The translations under genes and the position numbers were made by a program. From assembly GCF_021462225.1 (NCBI RefSeq), contig NC_061808.1, forward strand, positions 20,931,119 through 20,995,118: DNA of 64,000 bases, given 5' to 3'. The DNA comes from Girardinichthys multiradiatus (lineage: Eukaryota > Chordata > Actinopteri > Cyprinodontiformes > Goodeidae). Below the pieces are notes generated by a model that saw only the letters and a program-made list of their open reading frames with translations, did no database searches and had not been told where the DNA came from. Shown piece by piece: positions 40,201 to 55,200 of this stretch (position 1 is the first letter of the stretch; every line of letters starts with the position of its first letter).

Positions 40201-43200
40201 TTATATATATTTGTTAAAAATGCTTCACTACTGTTCTGAAACCAGGTCAAACCACCCCCACATGTGAGAAAACAACCAACCAGACAACTGCAATCATTGA
40301 ACATAACCTAATATTATGATTTAATTTGCAGGTGTTCCATATTTTGGTGAAAACATATACAGCGCCTTGCAAAAGCATTCAATATTCTTGAAACTTAATT
40401 TTTTTTTCACATAACAACCACATACTTCAATTTACTTCATTGGTCTATCACACTGTATGTGATAGACCAACACATAGTAGTCCATAATTGTTAAGTGGAA
40501 GGAAAAAGATGCATGTTTTTTAAAGTTTTTTAATAAGTCTGGCATGCATCTGTCATCAGCCTTAATACTGTGTTGAACCAATTTGCTGCAGTTGCAGCAC
40601 CAAACGCTGAGCATCTAAAGACTTAATTCTTTTCACATTCTTTGTTGCAAAATGCCTCAAGTTCAGCCACAACTGATGGAGAACATCTGTGTACATCAAT
40701 TTTGGTGCAGATTATCAATTAGATTTAGGTTTAGATTTTGACTAGGCCATTCTAACACATGATTGGATTTTGAGGTAAACCTTACACTGTAGCTCTGGCT
40801 GTATGGTTAGTAGTAATATCTTGCTGGAAGGTGAACGTCTGGCCAAATCGTAATATTGTTACACCCTCTAACAGGTTTTCTTTCAGCATTGCCCTCTGTT
40901 TAGCTCCAACCATCTTCCCATCGACTCTGAACAGCTTCCCTGTCCCTGCTGAAGAAGAGCATCTCCCAAACATGATGCTGCCGCCACCACCATATGTCAA
41001 CAGTTCAGTTTTGGTCTTATTTGACCAGCGCACCTTCTTCATCATGCTTGCTGTGTCCCCTATACGGGTTTTGGCAAACTGCTAATAAGACTTCTTATAT
41101 TTTTTCTTGTCAACATAAGATGTCTTTCTTCTTGCCACTCTTCCATAAAGGCCAGTTGTGTACAGTGCACACATAAAACTTGTTTTGTTTCCAAATTCCC
41201 CCACCTGAGCTTTGAATGTTTGCAGCTGCTTTCAAGTTCCCATGGGCTTCTTGGCTGCTTCCCTGATGATTGCTCTTGCTTGCCAGGTGGATGGCCATGT
41301 CTTGCTAGGTTGCAGTTGGGCCATACTCAGATCAGTTGACCAGCTGTTGCTGGATGTCCCAAGGACACATCAGAAGCTCCAAGGGGAATCAGGCTTTTGC
41401 AAATTGTGGAAGGCACTGCCATTACAAATTAGAGAGGCTTCCTCACTCCATATTTTCAAATGTGGACAAAAGACCCACCTTTTCGGTTTTGCTTTTAACC
41501 CAGAATGGAAAGGTAATTCTATTAGGATTTTATTGATTTTCTGAAGTCTATGTTCTGTATTGTTACTAATGTAATAACGAATGAAATTGATTTTTTTGTA
41601 TTTTATTGTGTGTTGTGTTTTTATTCTTTCTCATTTCGTGTTCAGTACTTTGGTCAGTGCTCACTGTTTTTAAAGTGCTTTATAAATAAAGTTGGCATCA
41701 AATTAAGTTTCCCTTACAGAAGTTTCTATTTCTACCTTTGCTTTGATTTACACTCAGTGTAAAACAATTAGGTTTTTTTTTTTTTGTTACCCAGCGGGGC
41801 AAATTATTTTGATGCCACATCCCAAAAAGGTACTTATGGAAGAAGGCAGTTCTGCAGGGGTCCGGCAAACAATATGCTAATAAATGGACAATGATCCTAC
41901 CAGGTCGTTTTAATAATGACCAAAAAACAAGCACAGCAAATTACAGTTGCAAACAAGTCTATTGAGGGTTGAAACATCCGGCTAGGTACTTATAATTAAT
42001 GAACAATAAGGATCAAGGCAACCATGCTTTCCACTTAAAGCGCACAAGAGTCAAGTAATTAAAACAAATAAAAAATTATTTTCAGGTACTAAATAGCGAG
42101 CCTAATAGTTGCTAATATTTATAACACAATGATCTGAACCAAATACAATACTGGTGAAACTGCTTACTGTGAGCCACAGAAGCCTAAAATCATTTAAAAA
42201 ACGACTGGAGAGCAAAGAAAAAATAAGAACTGTAGACTTTTCTGTTGCACAAGGTAAAGCATGACCTCCTATTTAATTTTTTTCCTTCTTGGAATAAACT
42301 CTTTAAAACTTTAAAGCAAAGTATACATTGTTTAAAGTGAATCATTACCAGTAATGTGCCCTGATAGAATACATTGTTTTTAACAACATTTTTGATGACT
42401 CAGATTAATTACAATAAGTAAGGAAATTATCTTCTTTCAACAAGCTCATTTGTTACAGCGGTAGACTTGGAACAACTATGTAAATTACCCAGATGATGAA
42501 AGAGTTATGGCTATGTTTTCATTTATACATACAACCCAAGACTAATTTGTTGGTACTCCTCTGCCTTAAACTAAAAAATACAATTGGTTCTGAAATGACG
42601 TGAAACTTACAAAATTGTAATATCCTGTATTGTTCAATCCATATTTAACACAAATCACACTTTGCTTTTGATTATTTATCTAGTTGAATAATTTAAATAA
42701 TTATACTAATGAAAATGGAATGGACAAAAAAATCTGGCTCCCTTAATTAAATAATTTGTGGTGGTTTTTCTTAAGTAATTACACTGCAATTACATGCTTT
42801 TAGCTGAATGTTTTGGGTCATTATCTCGTTGGAGTGTCCATGACCCGTGACTGAATCTCCAGTTTTATCTCATCAGTCAAAAGGTTATTCTTCTGGAACA
42901 CTTTGGGCTTTTGTCAACAATTAATCTAGCGAATTCCAGTGTGGCTCTTTTGTGTTTTTCCTTCATTAGTGTAGCCTTCCTAGGTTTCCTTCTATGGTTC
43001 AAAACGTGACGAATGGTCCAACCAGAAAGTGACATACCTTGACCTTGAAGCTATGTTTAAACGGTTTTGAAAGGTGTCCTTTGCTCTTTTTATACCATTC
43101 ATTACATCCATCTGATGAACCTGTGGTTGCATTAGCTCCAGCATTCACATCCTGAGAGGTTGGCTACAGTGACAAGAACTTTATGATTTTTAAGGCTTTT

Positions 43201-46200
43201 GCAGCTTCTTATAGGTTTTGTTCTAGGATTGCCCAGTATTTAGCTCTATCCATCCCACCACCATACACCACTGCAGGAATGGTGCATTGAAATCAATTTG
43301 TATTGCTAGTTTTCCACCACCTTTAGTATTTTGCATATATAGTAAGTTAAATTTTCATCTCAAAGGACAAGAACACCTTCATCCAAATGTTTAATGATTG
43401 CTCTACATGGCTTACTGCTAAATGGGTCTTCTTAAGCTCTTTGAGGTTTTCAAAGCTTTGGATACTGTTATAACCTAACCCCACTTTAAACTTTACCACA
43501 ACTTTCTCTCTGATCGGTCTGCTGTGTCTCTTGGTCTTCAGGACGCTGTTTGTTCACTAATGTTCTCTAACAAAACTGAGGCCTTCGCAGAACGGCTGCT
43601 TTTATATTGAGATTAAATTACACACAGGTGGACTTGCTAATTTGCTAATTAAGTGGCTTCTGAGGTCAATTTGTGGCAATGGAATTTATTTAGGAGTATT
43701 GCTGTAAAGGAGGTGTAACACAAACCCATATTATGTTTTGCAATTAGGGACAACAGTTGGCCTGTCACATAAAATCCCAATAAAATACACTGACTTTTGT
43801 GGCTGTAGTGGGACAAAATGTGGAAAAGTTCAAGCAGCATGAAGACTTTAGCAAGGTAAGGTATTGATCAGAAACTGTACTACTGGAAAGCAAAAAAGCC
43901 ACATTCACTTTACCAAACAGCAATGAAAAACTCCTAAAAATGTACGAAAAAAAACAATGCACCCACATCATCCCTAGCAACAGTTTTAGGTGTATTTTAA
44001 GAAAAAGAAATCATGACCTGGCTTCTGGCTTTTTGTGTTAGACCTGTCTTTTAAATCATTTGTATTAAAGTGTATGTGAGCCTCTGTGCATGTCTCACCA
44101 GGCTTCAGGCAGCAGGATGGCATACTCATGGGGAGAGGTGGTTTCTGGGAAGTTGTAGAGGATAGCCAGTCTATGCTGCAGGAGTTCTTCTCCGTGATAC
44201 GTGAACAGAATATTTAGAGCCTGCACGTTGCTCTCCTACAGGCAAACAATACGCGTGAGAAAACGTGAACAGCAGTCACTACATTTTCTGTTTTAAAAAC
44301 CACAAAATGCAACAGCCTGAAGAAAAGTATTTAATTTATTTAAAATAAAGTTTAAAAGAAATGGGCGGGGTCAGAGAAAGTTAAGGTGATGCATGGAGCT
44401 AGAATAAAGACATCATGAGAGAGAATAGTAAAAATAAAAATAAAAAGGAGACTCTTGTATTACCCTGGCATAGTTTCTTGCTGACAGAACAATATTTTGA
44501 CTGCGAAACGTCTTGAAGAAATCTGCATCATATTTCTGCTCTGCTGAATGAGGCCCACCAAGTATCTCCTGGAAGAAAGGGAAAGGTGGAGGGGGGCAGA
44601 GAGAAGAAGACAAGACAAACTGAGAAAGATGAAGTGGATCTCTGGTTCTCTAAAACAAATTTGAGAAGCAGAAGGGTTATCGCTCCAGAATAAATGTTGC
44701 GAGTGGCTAGCAATTTAAACTAAAGATGAGAGGGCCAGAGAAAGAAGATGTAGACTGTGAAGAAATGCAGTGAAGAAGAGTCAACAGGGATGCTATTTAA
44801 CTTTGTAGCTTTCAGCTGCTTTGGGTGAATCTTAGGAACGTGTGTGTGTGCATATGTCAGGAAGGAGCATTTGTTGTTCTGGCCTTTGGCTAGAGGGATT
44901 TATCTGTGGGTGTAAGATCTCTGCAGCATCTTTTATGCTTGAATATGTGTGTGCGCTGGAGAGAGTGTCAAGATGCGTGTGTGTGATGGATAGCCTTTGA
45001 ATGGGTCGTACTCAGACAGAGTCACCCGCGTCGGATGATAAAAACCCTTATATCATATTCATAGACAGCCAGAGAAAATGGATTGGGGCGAAAGGAATCT
45101 GACGAGTCCTGCCGTTACCATGACAATGTCCGAGTAAAGTGAGGGACGTCACTCCCTCTGAGCTGAATATGCAACAGAGTATAAAAAAAAAAAAATCTCA
45201 TCTCCCCCTGCATGGGGAAAGCAAAGCCTTGTTCATTTGTGATTTATTGTGGTTGACCAGGGTGTGCATGTTAACATCCTTCAAAGTGAATATAAAAACC
45301 TACTATTTATTTTTTAGGCACTTGGCTGCAAGAGTCAAGCTCCACTTTAGACATGTATGTTGCACTGAAGTGCTTCTGTAGCAGGTCTATCGGTGATGCA
45401 TGATGTGTTACAGCAGGCAGGATCTGTACTTCTTCAGTCTTCCATTCAGATACTTAAAAATCCTCTCACATCCATATCTTATTTAGCTGTTTTCATATTT
45501 CTAAAGAGATTAGTGGGGTAAAGAGAAAGCATCCACGCAGGATAGATGAGAAAATCCTCTGCGCGTTGCAGGGATTTGATATGAAGGCAGAAACATTAGT
45601 TTGCTGGTGGGAAAACATCTAAGCCATAAAGAATGTTTAAGAAAACATTAAAGCTGTTTGTGTCCCACATAAACACAAGTGAAAATGCTGGGCATTGAAA
45701 TTTCTTTAACTTAATGTAATTTTAATTATAATTAATAGCACTTCGAAAGACCTCCTCTTTGTATCAATTCCCACAGATTCAGGCTGAACTCTTAAGATAA
45801 AATTAGGATGAGAATTTGGAAAACATTCATTTAGACTCCACAAAGTCTACAGACTAAAGGATGAACAATCAATACAAAATTAGAAACAGCCTCCATTTAG
45901 GGCCTAACGAGACCTTGTTGCACAAGATTTTGCAAAATCACGATATTTCTCATTAAAGTGAAGCCCATCTGGCAAAACCCTATTGTCAGCATGGCTACCT
46001 CTACCAAAATAGGTCTATGCTATTATCAAGAGTCTAGATATAAAGGTTTGTGCTTTATGCTTGAGACCCTGTATATCTTGATCAGGCTGGCCGAGTACCT
46101 CCAGTTACAAAAGCATTGAAGTGCGGCAATATACCCATCTCAATGCTGCATATTTGCTTTGCGTTTCAATAGCAAACAAAGTTATGTGGAATAGTTTACT

Positions 46201-48439
46201 GGAAAAGCGTGCATCATTCTTTTCATCTAATGCTGGTGTCAGTAAGACAATGGTGAACCTCCACAAGTCTGGTTCATCCTTGAGTTTAACTTCCACTTGC
46301 CTTAAGGTGCGATGTTCATCTGTTAAATTAATTGCCAGCAAGTAAAAAACAGCATGGGATTATCCAGCCACCATACTGTTCACAAAGGTGACGATTTCTG
46401 TGTTCTAGCGAGGATCTTGCTTTAGTGCAAAATGTGTAAATCACTGACAGAACAAAAGCAAAAGACATTGTGAAGATACAGGCTGAGGCTTTTGTTTGCA
46501 GACCTGTTTGGTGCACTTCACAAAATAGATGGCATCATGAGGAAAGAGCATTCTGTGGAAATATTGCGGTAACATTTTAAGACATCAGCGGAAAGGTAAA
46601 CCTTGGACACAAATGGGTCTTCCAGATAAACAAAAACCTTAAGCATATGTCCAAAACATTTCCGAGAGGTTAAAGGACAGCTGAGTCAATGCTTTGGAGT
46701 GGCCATCACGCAGCCGTGATCTCAATCCTGTTGAAAAATTGTGGTCAGAGCTGAAAAGGTGTGTGTGAACAAGGTGGCCTAAAAGCCTGACTCAGCTAAT
46801 AAAGTTCTATCAGCAGGGATGGGCCAAAACTCCTGCAGACTGTTGTGAGAAGCTTGTAGAAGGATTCCCAAAATGTTTTACCCAAGTCATACAGTTTAAT
46901 GGCAATTATGCCAAAGTCTAAAGCAATCTCATTATTCTCACATTTAGCAAATGGCAACACAATAATAAGTAAAAGACCTAAAACTGGAAAAGTTTAGTTT
47001 ATATCAAAAACAGTGAGCAAAAAAAGGTTGTTTTAATACTGTGTGTACCAACATATTGTTTTAAATGTATATCAGAACATTTCTAAATCAATTTATTCAT
47101 TTGATCTTTAAAAATCAACTGTAAAAGAAAAGATGTTCAGCATTTTTTCTTTGTAAAACCTGTTGCCTGATGTACTCATATCAAGCTTGCAAAATGTGTA
47201 TTTTTCTGATTACTGTAAACTGAATCTTTGTTTGCTCAGATCGCTGACATTTAAAAATGCCATGGCTGCCTCCGAGAGTTTGTGATGAGCATTTCATCAG
47301 CGGTGCGTTCAGACCAGTGGTGGTTACCTCGTATGTTGCCAATCGGTCCAGGTAGGAGAGCAGTTTCAGTCGACTACGACACAGTTCCTTCTGCTCCAGG
47401 GTCAGCCTGGATGTGAAAAAAACCAAACACACGTTTGTAAATAAAATGCATGTCAGCAAAGTCCGGACAGTTAACTCAAGACCTCAAATCTGACTGCAGG
47501 TCTTGCCCAGTGAAGTTACTCAGGTTTGTGTCCTACTGCAGTCTATACACTGCAGTAGGACACAAACCAACTTCAAATTAACTGGAAAATGAGTCTGCAC
47601 AGGAAACCCTCAGGGACATATAGGACTTTGACTAGACTGCCCTCCAAATTAATCATTTTCTAAGGCAGCTAAATCAACTTCTTTTCACAACAAAACCCAT
47701 TGAGTTCTTAAATAAAGGATTCTAACTGTCGAGGTGAGTGATTACCTTACAAGGATCAAATCAATGCCCAGTATCATTTGATCACAGCTATAAATAAACT
47801 GAATGACTACAAACATTAAAGATCCACACACAAATCAGGAAATATCTGTGAAAGATCAGCTCTGCCCCTTGAAAATCAGTCCCAGATCAACAGCACTGGA
47901 CCTGACCTCGCATCCCTCATTTTATTCCTTAATCCCTAATTACTGAGGGTGATATCAGGTTTTTATCGTGGTGTCTCCACATAGACTAACAAAGATTAAC
48001 ACTGGCTCAAACACCCTCTGGCACATCAGAGAGCGCTGGTTTAGAGCTTGCACTACTGGTAATTACTTAGCTCTGTTTTCTCAGAGCGATGTTAAGAAAA
48101 AAATTGGAGGAGATGAATGGCAAAAGGGGGAGAAAGAGGGATGAGGACAGATGTTTAAAATATATATAACCCATCTGCTGTTCTCTTGAGAATGTGACTG
48201 ATCATAGTTCAAAACAACCAAAAATGACAAAGAACATCTCATATTATTGGGAAGTTTCTTAATTTTAAAGTGGCAGGGTCCAAATCACCACCTAAACCAC
48301 TGCAGATGAAGCTGGGTGTTCACCTCAAGTCTGCATCTTATCTCACCTATAGTTACCTATTAAATTGAAACATGCTTCAAACGTTTTTTGTTTTTTTTCA
48401 GTCATTTATTTGGTATATACCTTCATTACACACTGAGGG

Positions 48440-48480
<41 letters not shown>

Positions 48481-48576
48481 CAATTCAAAAATACTTTATT
48501 AATCCCAATATATATATATATATGATCATCATATATATATATATATATATCATATATATATATATATATATATATA

Positions 48577-48637
<61 letters not shown>

Positions 48638-49161
48638 TATATATATATCAGCATCTACAACGGCTCTTTGAAGAAACCTTCATAATGAGCTACAACATTT
48701 AATTTCCCTTTGGGTTGAAGGATTACAAATTAAAATGATGTAAAATGGATATTTCTGGAAAAATGTTTAACTGGATTCAAAACTTCTTAACAAATATAAC
48801 TCTACAAGTTAGAATTGGTCAAGAAAGTATGTAGCTGAAAATGGAGTATATATCCATTATTGTTTTCTATGGTGATAGATGATATATTTTAAGAAATTGG
48901 TAAAGAAATGTATTGTTCAGTTTTTGCAGATGATGGAGCTATATAGAAAAGTAGAAATGTAGAATTTACTGTAAAGAAAATACCAGCTGAGCGTATTAGA
49001 ATAGAGGAATAGGCCTTTCAATTGGGATTTAATAAAACAAGGTTATGTTATTACACAGAAAAAGAAAAAAATAAGAGGAAATAAAGTTAAAATTATTTAA
49101 TCAAGATTTAGAACAACTAAAATGTATGAAGTTTTTAGGAATATGGTTCGATGAGAAAATC

Positions 49162-49209
<48 letters not shown>

Positions 49210-52200
49210 ACTGATAGACAAGTGTAAGAAAATATAAAATATTATGACATGTTTGGCAGGCAGTGAATGGGCAGCAGATAGGGAATCTTTGAAGTGGTCA
49301 AATACAGATTATGGAAATATTATTAATGGTTCGGCAGCAAAGACACATCTGAAAAAACTAGGCATTATGCAACATCAAGCATCAAGAACTTTTTACAGGA
49401 GCATTCAAAACCACCTCAACAGCAGAACTCGAGGTAGAAATGGGAGAAATGCCGTCAGATCTGAGAAGAACACAATTAGCAACAAATTACTGGTTAAACA
49501 CCAACCAAACCAACACGTGGCAGTTTAAATCCAGGCTGGGAAAAAGAAAAAAACAAGAGAGACAAGAAGTTTCGGGTAGGTTATTAGAAAAATAACAGAA
49601 GAATTTCAAGTACATAAGTTAGAAATAATACTACCTCTATCAGTTATGCAACCTTGAATTTTGCCAGAAGCAACAGTTAATTTGACAATAACAGAAAAGA
49701 AAAAGGATAAGACATACAATTTAGATTTAAATACAACTCAGGAATATATAAAAAATTATTATCAGGAAATTCAGATTTACACAGATGCATCAGAAAAAAC
49801 TGAAAATATTGGAATAGCATTTGTGGTACCAGAATTTTTAATAAAAATAGGAAATTGAATCACAAACAGTTTATTGGGGGCGGTTTTATTGGCAGTGCAG
49901 TGGGTTGAAGACATAAAAAAATTGAGAACGGTGATTTGCTCAGATTCAGGTTCTGTATTATTACGTTTAAAACACAATCATTCAGACAGCAGGCCAGATA
50001 TTTTACTGAAAATACTGCATACATTATTCAGAATACAAAGGATGGTTTTAACAACAGGTATTCATATGGGAACCAGCACATATTGCAATAAAAGGAAATG
50101 AGATGGCAGATAGGACGGCAAAGAGGGCAACTCAAAATCATATACACCTTACAAAACATACAAGTAAAGCAGAAGCAAGGAGCATCATCAAACAAAAACT
50201 GAAGAAAAAATGGCAGAAAAGGTGGAATGGGGAAAGAAAAGGAAGACGGCTTGAAAAGATCAAAAAGCTAGTAAGAGAAATGGGAACTAAAAAAGGAGCA
50301 GAAAGGAGGAAAGATTAATAAGACTAATTTTTGGACATACAAGACTTAAACACTATTCAAAATACAAAAGCATAATACAGGACCACTGTGAGAGCATTAA
50401 ACAATAAAACATGTTATATTGGAATGGCAGAAGTATGAGCAAGAAACAAGATTTATGAGGAGAGAATTTGAAAGAATCAAAGAAAAGTTTGATATAGTAA
50501 ACACATTCCAACAGAACTTCTTTTAAGCAAACAAAATTGATTCATAGAATTTGATTATAAGCTATATACATTCACACATTTAAGAAATTGAGCCATGAGC
50601 AACCACACTTCATACCGGTTGGTGGCGGTATTTTTGTAAACCACCAATAAACTTCAAAAGAAGAAGAAACCAAGAATTGTCAAACCTGATTGGGTAAGGC
50701 GTATTGCATCACTACCTATTTTCGCTATTACACTTGGAGGCTCGTTTGGTGTGTCAGACTCTCGACTTGATCTGAATTCCCTTTACTGTGACATCTCTGA
50801 CTTACTCTAACACATAAGTGCACGGTGCCTAAAGGGAAAAAAAAAAAAAAAACTTTCTGGCGCACACCAGATACTTTCACTCTGAACTGTACACAAACAA
50901 GGATGCTGGTAGAAAACTCCGCACCTTTAAATACAGTTTTGAAGTTTAACCTACACTTAGTTCAACTCGGGAAGGAGGAGCCACAGCTAGAATATGTCAT
51001 GGAGCCTCTAACAAAAACACATTCCCGGCTCCGCCTAGTTCTCCACCCATGCGACTCTCCTAGGGGAGGAAACGCACACGAATGTCCGACTTGCTTCGCA
51101 AGCTGGACTAATTCTTCAAACTTGGATCCAGAGCTAACTACAATGTTAACCTCCCTGTGGAGGGTGTTAATGACTGTCTGCTAGACAACTCTCAAGTCTG
51201 CAGTCTTCTCTATAATTCCATCGGCCATTGCATGGACATAACATGAAAGTTCTATGCTAAAAATATTTTTCCCTGTTGATCGGATGAGATATTCAAATTT
51301 TCTGAAAAGGTAAATCGTAGGTTTTTATTAGCTGTAATTAAATTGCCAACAACATGGACAGAAATAAATGCTTGAAATATATTGCTCTATGTGAATGAAG
51401 CTTAGAGTTGACCCTTTTGAACCGAATTACTGAAATAAATTCACTTTTTGGTGATATTACTATTCTTGGCCAGGTTTCTCTTGAGAGTTTTTTTAATCTC
51501 AATGAGATCTACCTGGTTAAATAAAGGTTAATCAAAACTGAGATGTATTAGTAATTCTATAACTTAGTTGAAATAAGATGCAGTGTAAACAACATGTGCT
51601 GCAGTTCAGTGTTAAACATATGAAAGGAAAACCTGGTAATTCACCACAGTGGGTAACAGAGGGCATGCACCTAAACCTTAAAAACCTTAAAAAGGTTCGT
51701 AGTCTTTTCCTAAATTGCTTTAACAAATGTGAGTAGGAAAATACTGAATGAACCAAATCTGACACTCTAAACTATGTCTCATGCTGTCTGTTGCAAAAAA
51801 CTGAAGCGTGGTTGCTTCAACCTGTGTGTGTATGTCTTTATACACAGTACAAAGTATTCTTTCTCTTTTTTTCATGTGTTTCACACCTAGAGGTGCAGAG
51901 TTGTTAGAGTGGGGAGAAGGCCTGCAACACACAGCACTAAAGAGCAGCAAAGAACAGGTGGAAGACCACAGCCACCCCAGGCAGAGAGACACAAGGGCAA
52001 CTATCCACATTGAGGTAGGTCGTCGGTGAAGCACAGGAGCAGCAGCCCCCAGGCCAAGAGAGACAGTGCGAGACATAAAGCACTGAACCCCCACCGCCAT
52101 ATCCCACCATGTGAGCAAAGCTTGATACCCAGTCTCCTGGTGACCCAGGCCTCACACCAACCCCAGCAGCAAGACCAAGCAGCACCAAGCATGGGAACTC

Positions 52201-55200
52201 CTGTAGATCCCCCAACTCACCGGGCAGGCACCAGCCCACCACGGCAGCTGGAACTCGGATACCATCCCCCCTGGTGAGCTAGCCCCTGGGAAGTCAAAGA
52301 GGGAGCGATGACCTGGCAGCCCACAGCCAACCCAATACATCCCTGGAAGCAATAGGCCACCTGAAGGAAACCCACCAATCTGGGACTTTTGCCGAGCACC
52401 AACATAAAAAATATCACACCAAGGGAGGCAGCTTCTTTAAACATTTTACACACAATAATGAAAAGGTAAACAGAGTGGGATTTTATCAGATTGCTCAATA
52501 TCTATCATGACTTTTTTCAACATTCATCTCATTGTTTTGCCAAATGATGAAGAAGAATTTTATTTCACTGTTTGGACACGTGGCAGGAGCAAAGATGCAT
52601 TTCTTGTGATGGTCTATGGTTTGATGCACAAGACGCCCAGACTTTCTCAAGAGCAGATGTGATTGATGCCAAACCCTTTCTGTAATGGTTGTGTAGTTAA
52701 AAAGAAATTAAGAGAATTATTATGTGACTCACAGCCCTCAGCCGCAGGCCTCCCGTCAGCATGGCTAGATCCATTAGCAGAGCTCACATAAACACATTTT
52801 GGGACATGTTTTAGCTCCCTGGGAGACACGACGACTCAAAGACAGATATGGAAGAAAAATATCCGTGTTTTAGGAAGCAAATTCACTAATGATTCAATTC
52901 AATGGTCTATTTTGTGGTTATAAATTATCGAATTTTTTTACACCCTCCTATAGCCCTTCAATCATCTTCCATCTTTTATCTATCCATATTAAAACAGGTC
53001 TGCAATAAAGCTCTGGTTTGTTTGGATGAGCCACACAGACAATCACGGCAGTAAAATTATGAAATATTAGAGATAATGAACGGCAGCCATTACAAAAGCT
53101 CACCATTACAAACTCTGTGCTTGTTCTCATTCAAATGCACACTGAAGGCTTAGAAGTTATTGTAAGAACCTGGTGTAAAAAGAGCAAAAGACACAGCACA
53201 ATCCAGCAACTCCAGATTAAAACCAGCAGGAACAATGAACACAGTATGGATTTGCATTTTAAAAAGTGCACCATCCCTGCAAGTTTATGCATATTTCCCT
53301 CCGTTTACATTCAATTATTTAAACAGGTGCGTGTAATGTGCATGAAATCGCATTAAGAGTGTTTTTGGGGATACATGGGTACGCAAATTTGCATCTGCGT
53401 ATAATGGGTGATTAGTGATCACTAAAGGGTTTTTCATTAGTCTTCCCTGGGCACTTGACAACAAAGGCATAAATTACCTCTAACAGATTACCCACTAATC
53501 TGAGCCAATGATTTTTTCTCCGTCTTTTCCCCCCTCATCTTCATTAGCATGGCTGCCTTTATGATCCTCTCTTTGCTGTGGCACCCAATCAAACTATCAG
53601 AGTTCAATTTGGCAGCCCTCTCTAATATCCACTCCTGGTTCCTCTGTCGAAAACCTTAACACATTAGCTACAGTGCTTCCTGTCGGGTTCAAAAATAAAG
53701 CATACCTTTAATATGTCAATACGCAAGGCAAATAACTTACCAAACAAGCTGTCTCCTACTAGTGAGGGTCAGGTTTCCCTTGGTGGGATTTCTCCACCCA
53801 CTCAACAAATGGTTCTCCCAAGTTTTTCAACTAAATTTTTTATTAAAAAAAGGAAAACCTTCACATAAAACAATTACATAAACAGTAAATTAATTAACTC
53901 TAAAAGACCAAAGCAGGGGTTTTGCATGCCAACTCAGCTTGAGTCCAGCAGCCAAACAGATCCTCGCTTACATTCGAAGACAGAGACACCTCCAGAATGT
54001 CTGCCTGGTTTCCAATAAGGCGGCACTATGCAGAGAAAAACTGACTTATTTTTCTACCGTTTATCATGAACTGCATCAGTTATATTTTCTGCCTCTTGGT
54101 TTTCAGGGAAAACTTAACACCTCACTGGCCGGAGGCTCCAGAGCTGTTGAAACTGGACAAAAATGAGCTTTTTTGACACAAAAGACTTCGATGTATTTGC
54201 AGAGCTTATATAAATCAAATCATTTAACTAGCTTCTTCTCCTTCATCATAATAAGTCAATAAATGAATTATTGGCAGAATTCTTGGGCTTTTAACACAAT
54301 ACTTCTCATGTTCAAATTCATATTCCACTGACCATCAAATAGACCCCACTGTCCAGCACAAAATTGTGCAAAACTGGACAGGACAATCTCTAATATTCCG
54401 CCTTATACACTGATGATAGATGAATGGACTTACTGATAGACAAAGTCAGAGAGATGGATAAGATCTTGGAAATATAAATATTTTTCAGCAATCTATTTCC
54501 TTTTTTCATACTTTTCTGAACTGGGGAAATAAGACTGCATGGGAAAGTGTGTTGTCAGAGATCATGTACACTGCCTGATACTCTGGTTTTAAAACTATCA
54601 TTGAGAAGGTTGTGAGGAAGGAACAAAGACAAAAAGCATAAAGGGTGTGACTCCAGAGGGAAAGTGACAAGGACAGTGGATTTTAGGAGATAAGGTACAA
54701 GGAACAAACTTCTTAATCAGTGACTACAGTGATAAAACATGTGTTGAATTCCTGTGAAACCCCCAGTCACAGTTCTATACTTTTCAATGAACTGTTAAAC
54801 TGGTGGGTTACCAGCAGCTGTTAGACTGGTGCATAAAACCGCAGACTTACGGAACAAATGTAGTAAAACCTGCGTACCTGCTGAAATCAACCTTGGCTAG
54901 CAGCTCCTGTCGCTTCATTTTTTCCTTCTCTTTCTTCATCCCCAGCTCCTCATCATCTGACAAGAGGTCTTCATATGGGAGGTCATCAAGGTCCACATCA
55001 CCAGGCATGATAAATCTTAAAAAATTGAAACAAAAAACACTAAAAAACATCCAGAAAAAGCTCCTCGTCAGCAGAAGCAAGGCAGATGAAAATCACTTGT
55101 GCCCTTAATAAAGACGTTTGTGTTCAGCACCACATGTCCCACCTGCCACCATCTTCATTTAGCCCAATGGCTATCAGGGCCTCAAGGTCAGTTCCCTTCA

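Noticed and set aside
47523..47568. The 20-bp hairpin as a microRNA precursor
   Set aside because: The stem is too short and perfectly paired for a typical pre-miRNA, and the flanking bases do not extend the helix.
50825..51184. 119-codon open frame as a possible gene
   Set aside because: It starts in a poly-A run, has no recognisable domain and lies on the antisense strand of an NBAS intron among repeats.
54847..55080. Extended open frame upstream of NBAS exon 3 beginning MLLLTRSFF
   Set aside because: This is intron read-through. The splice acceptor at 55016-55017 and the phase match to exon 2 place the exon start at 55015.
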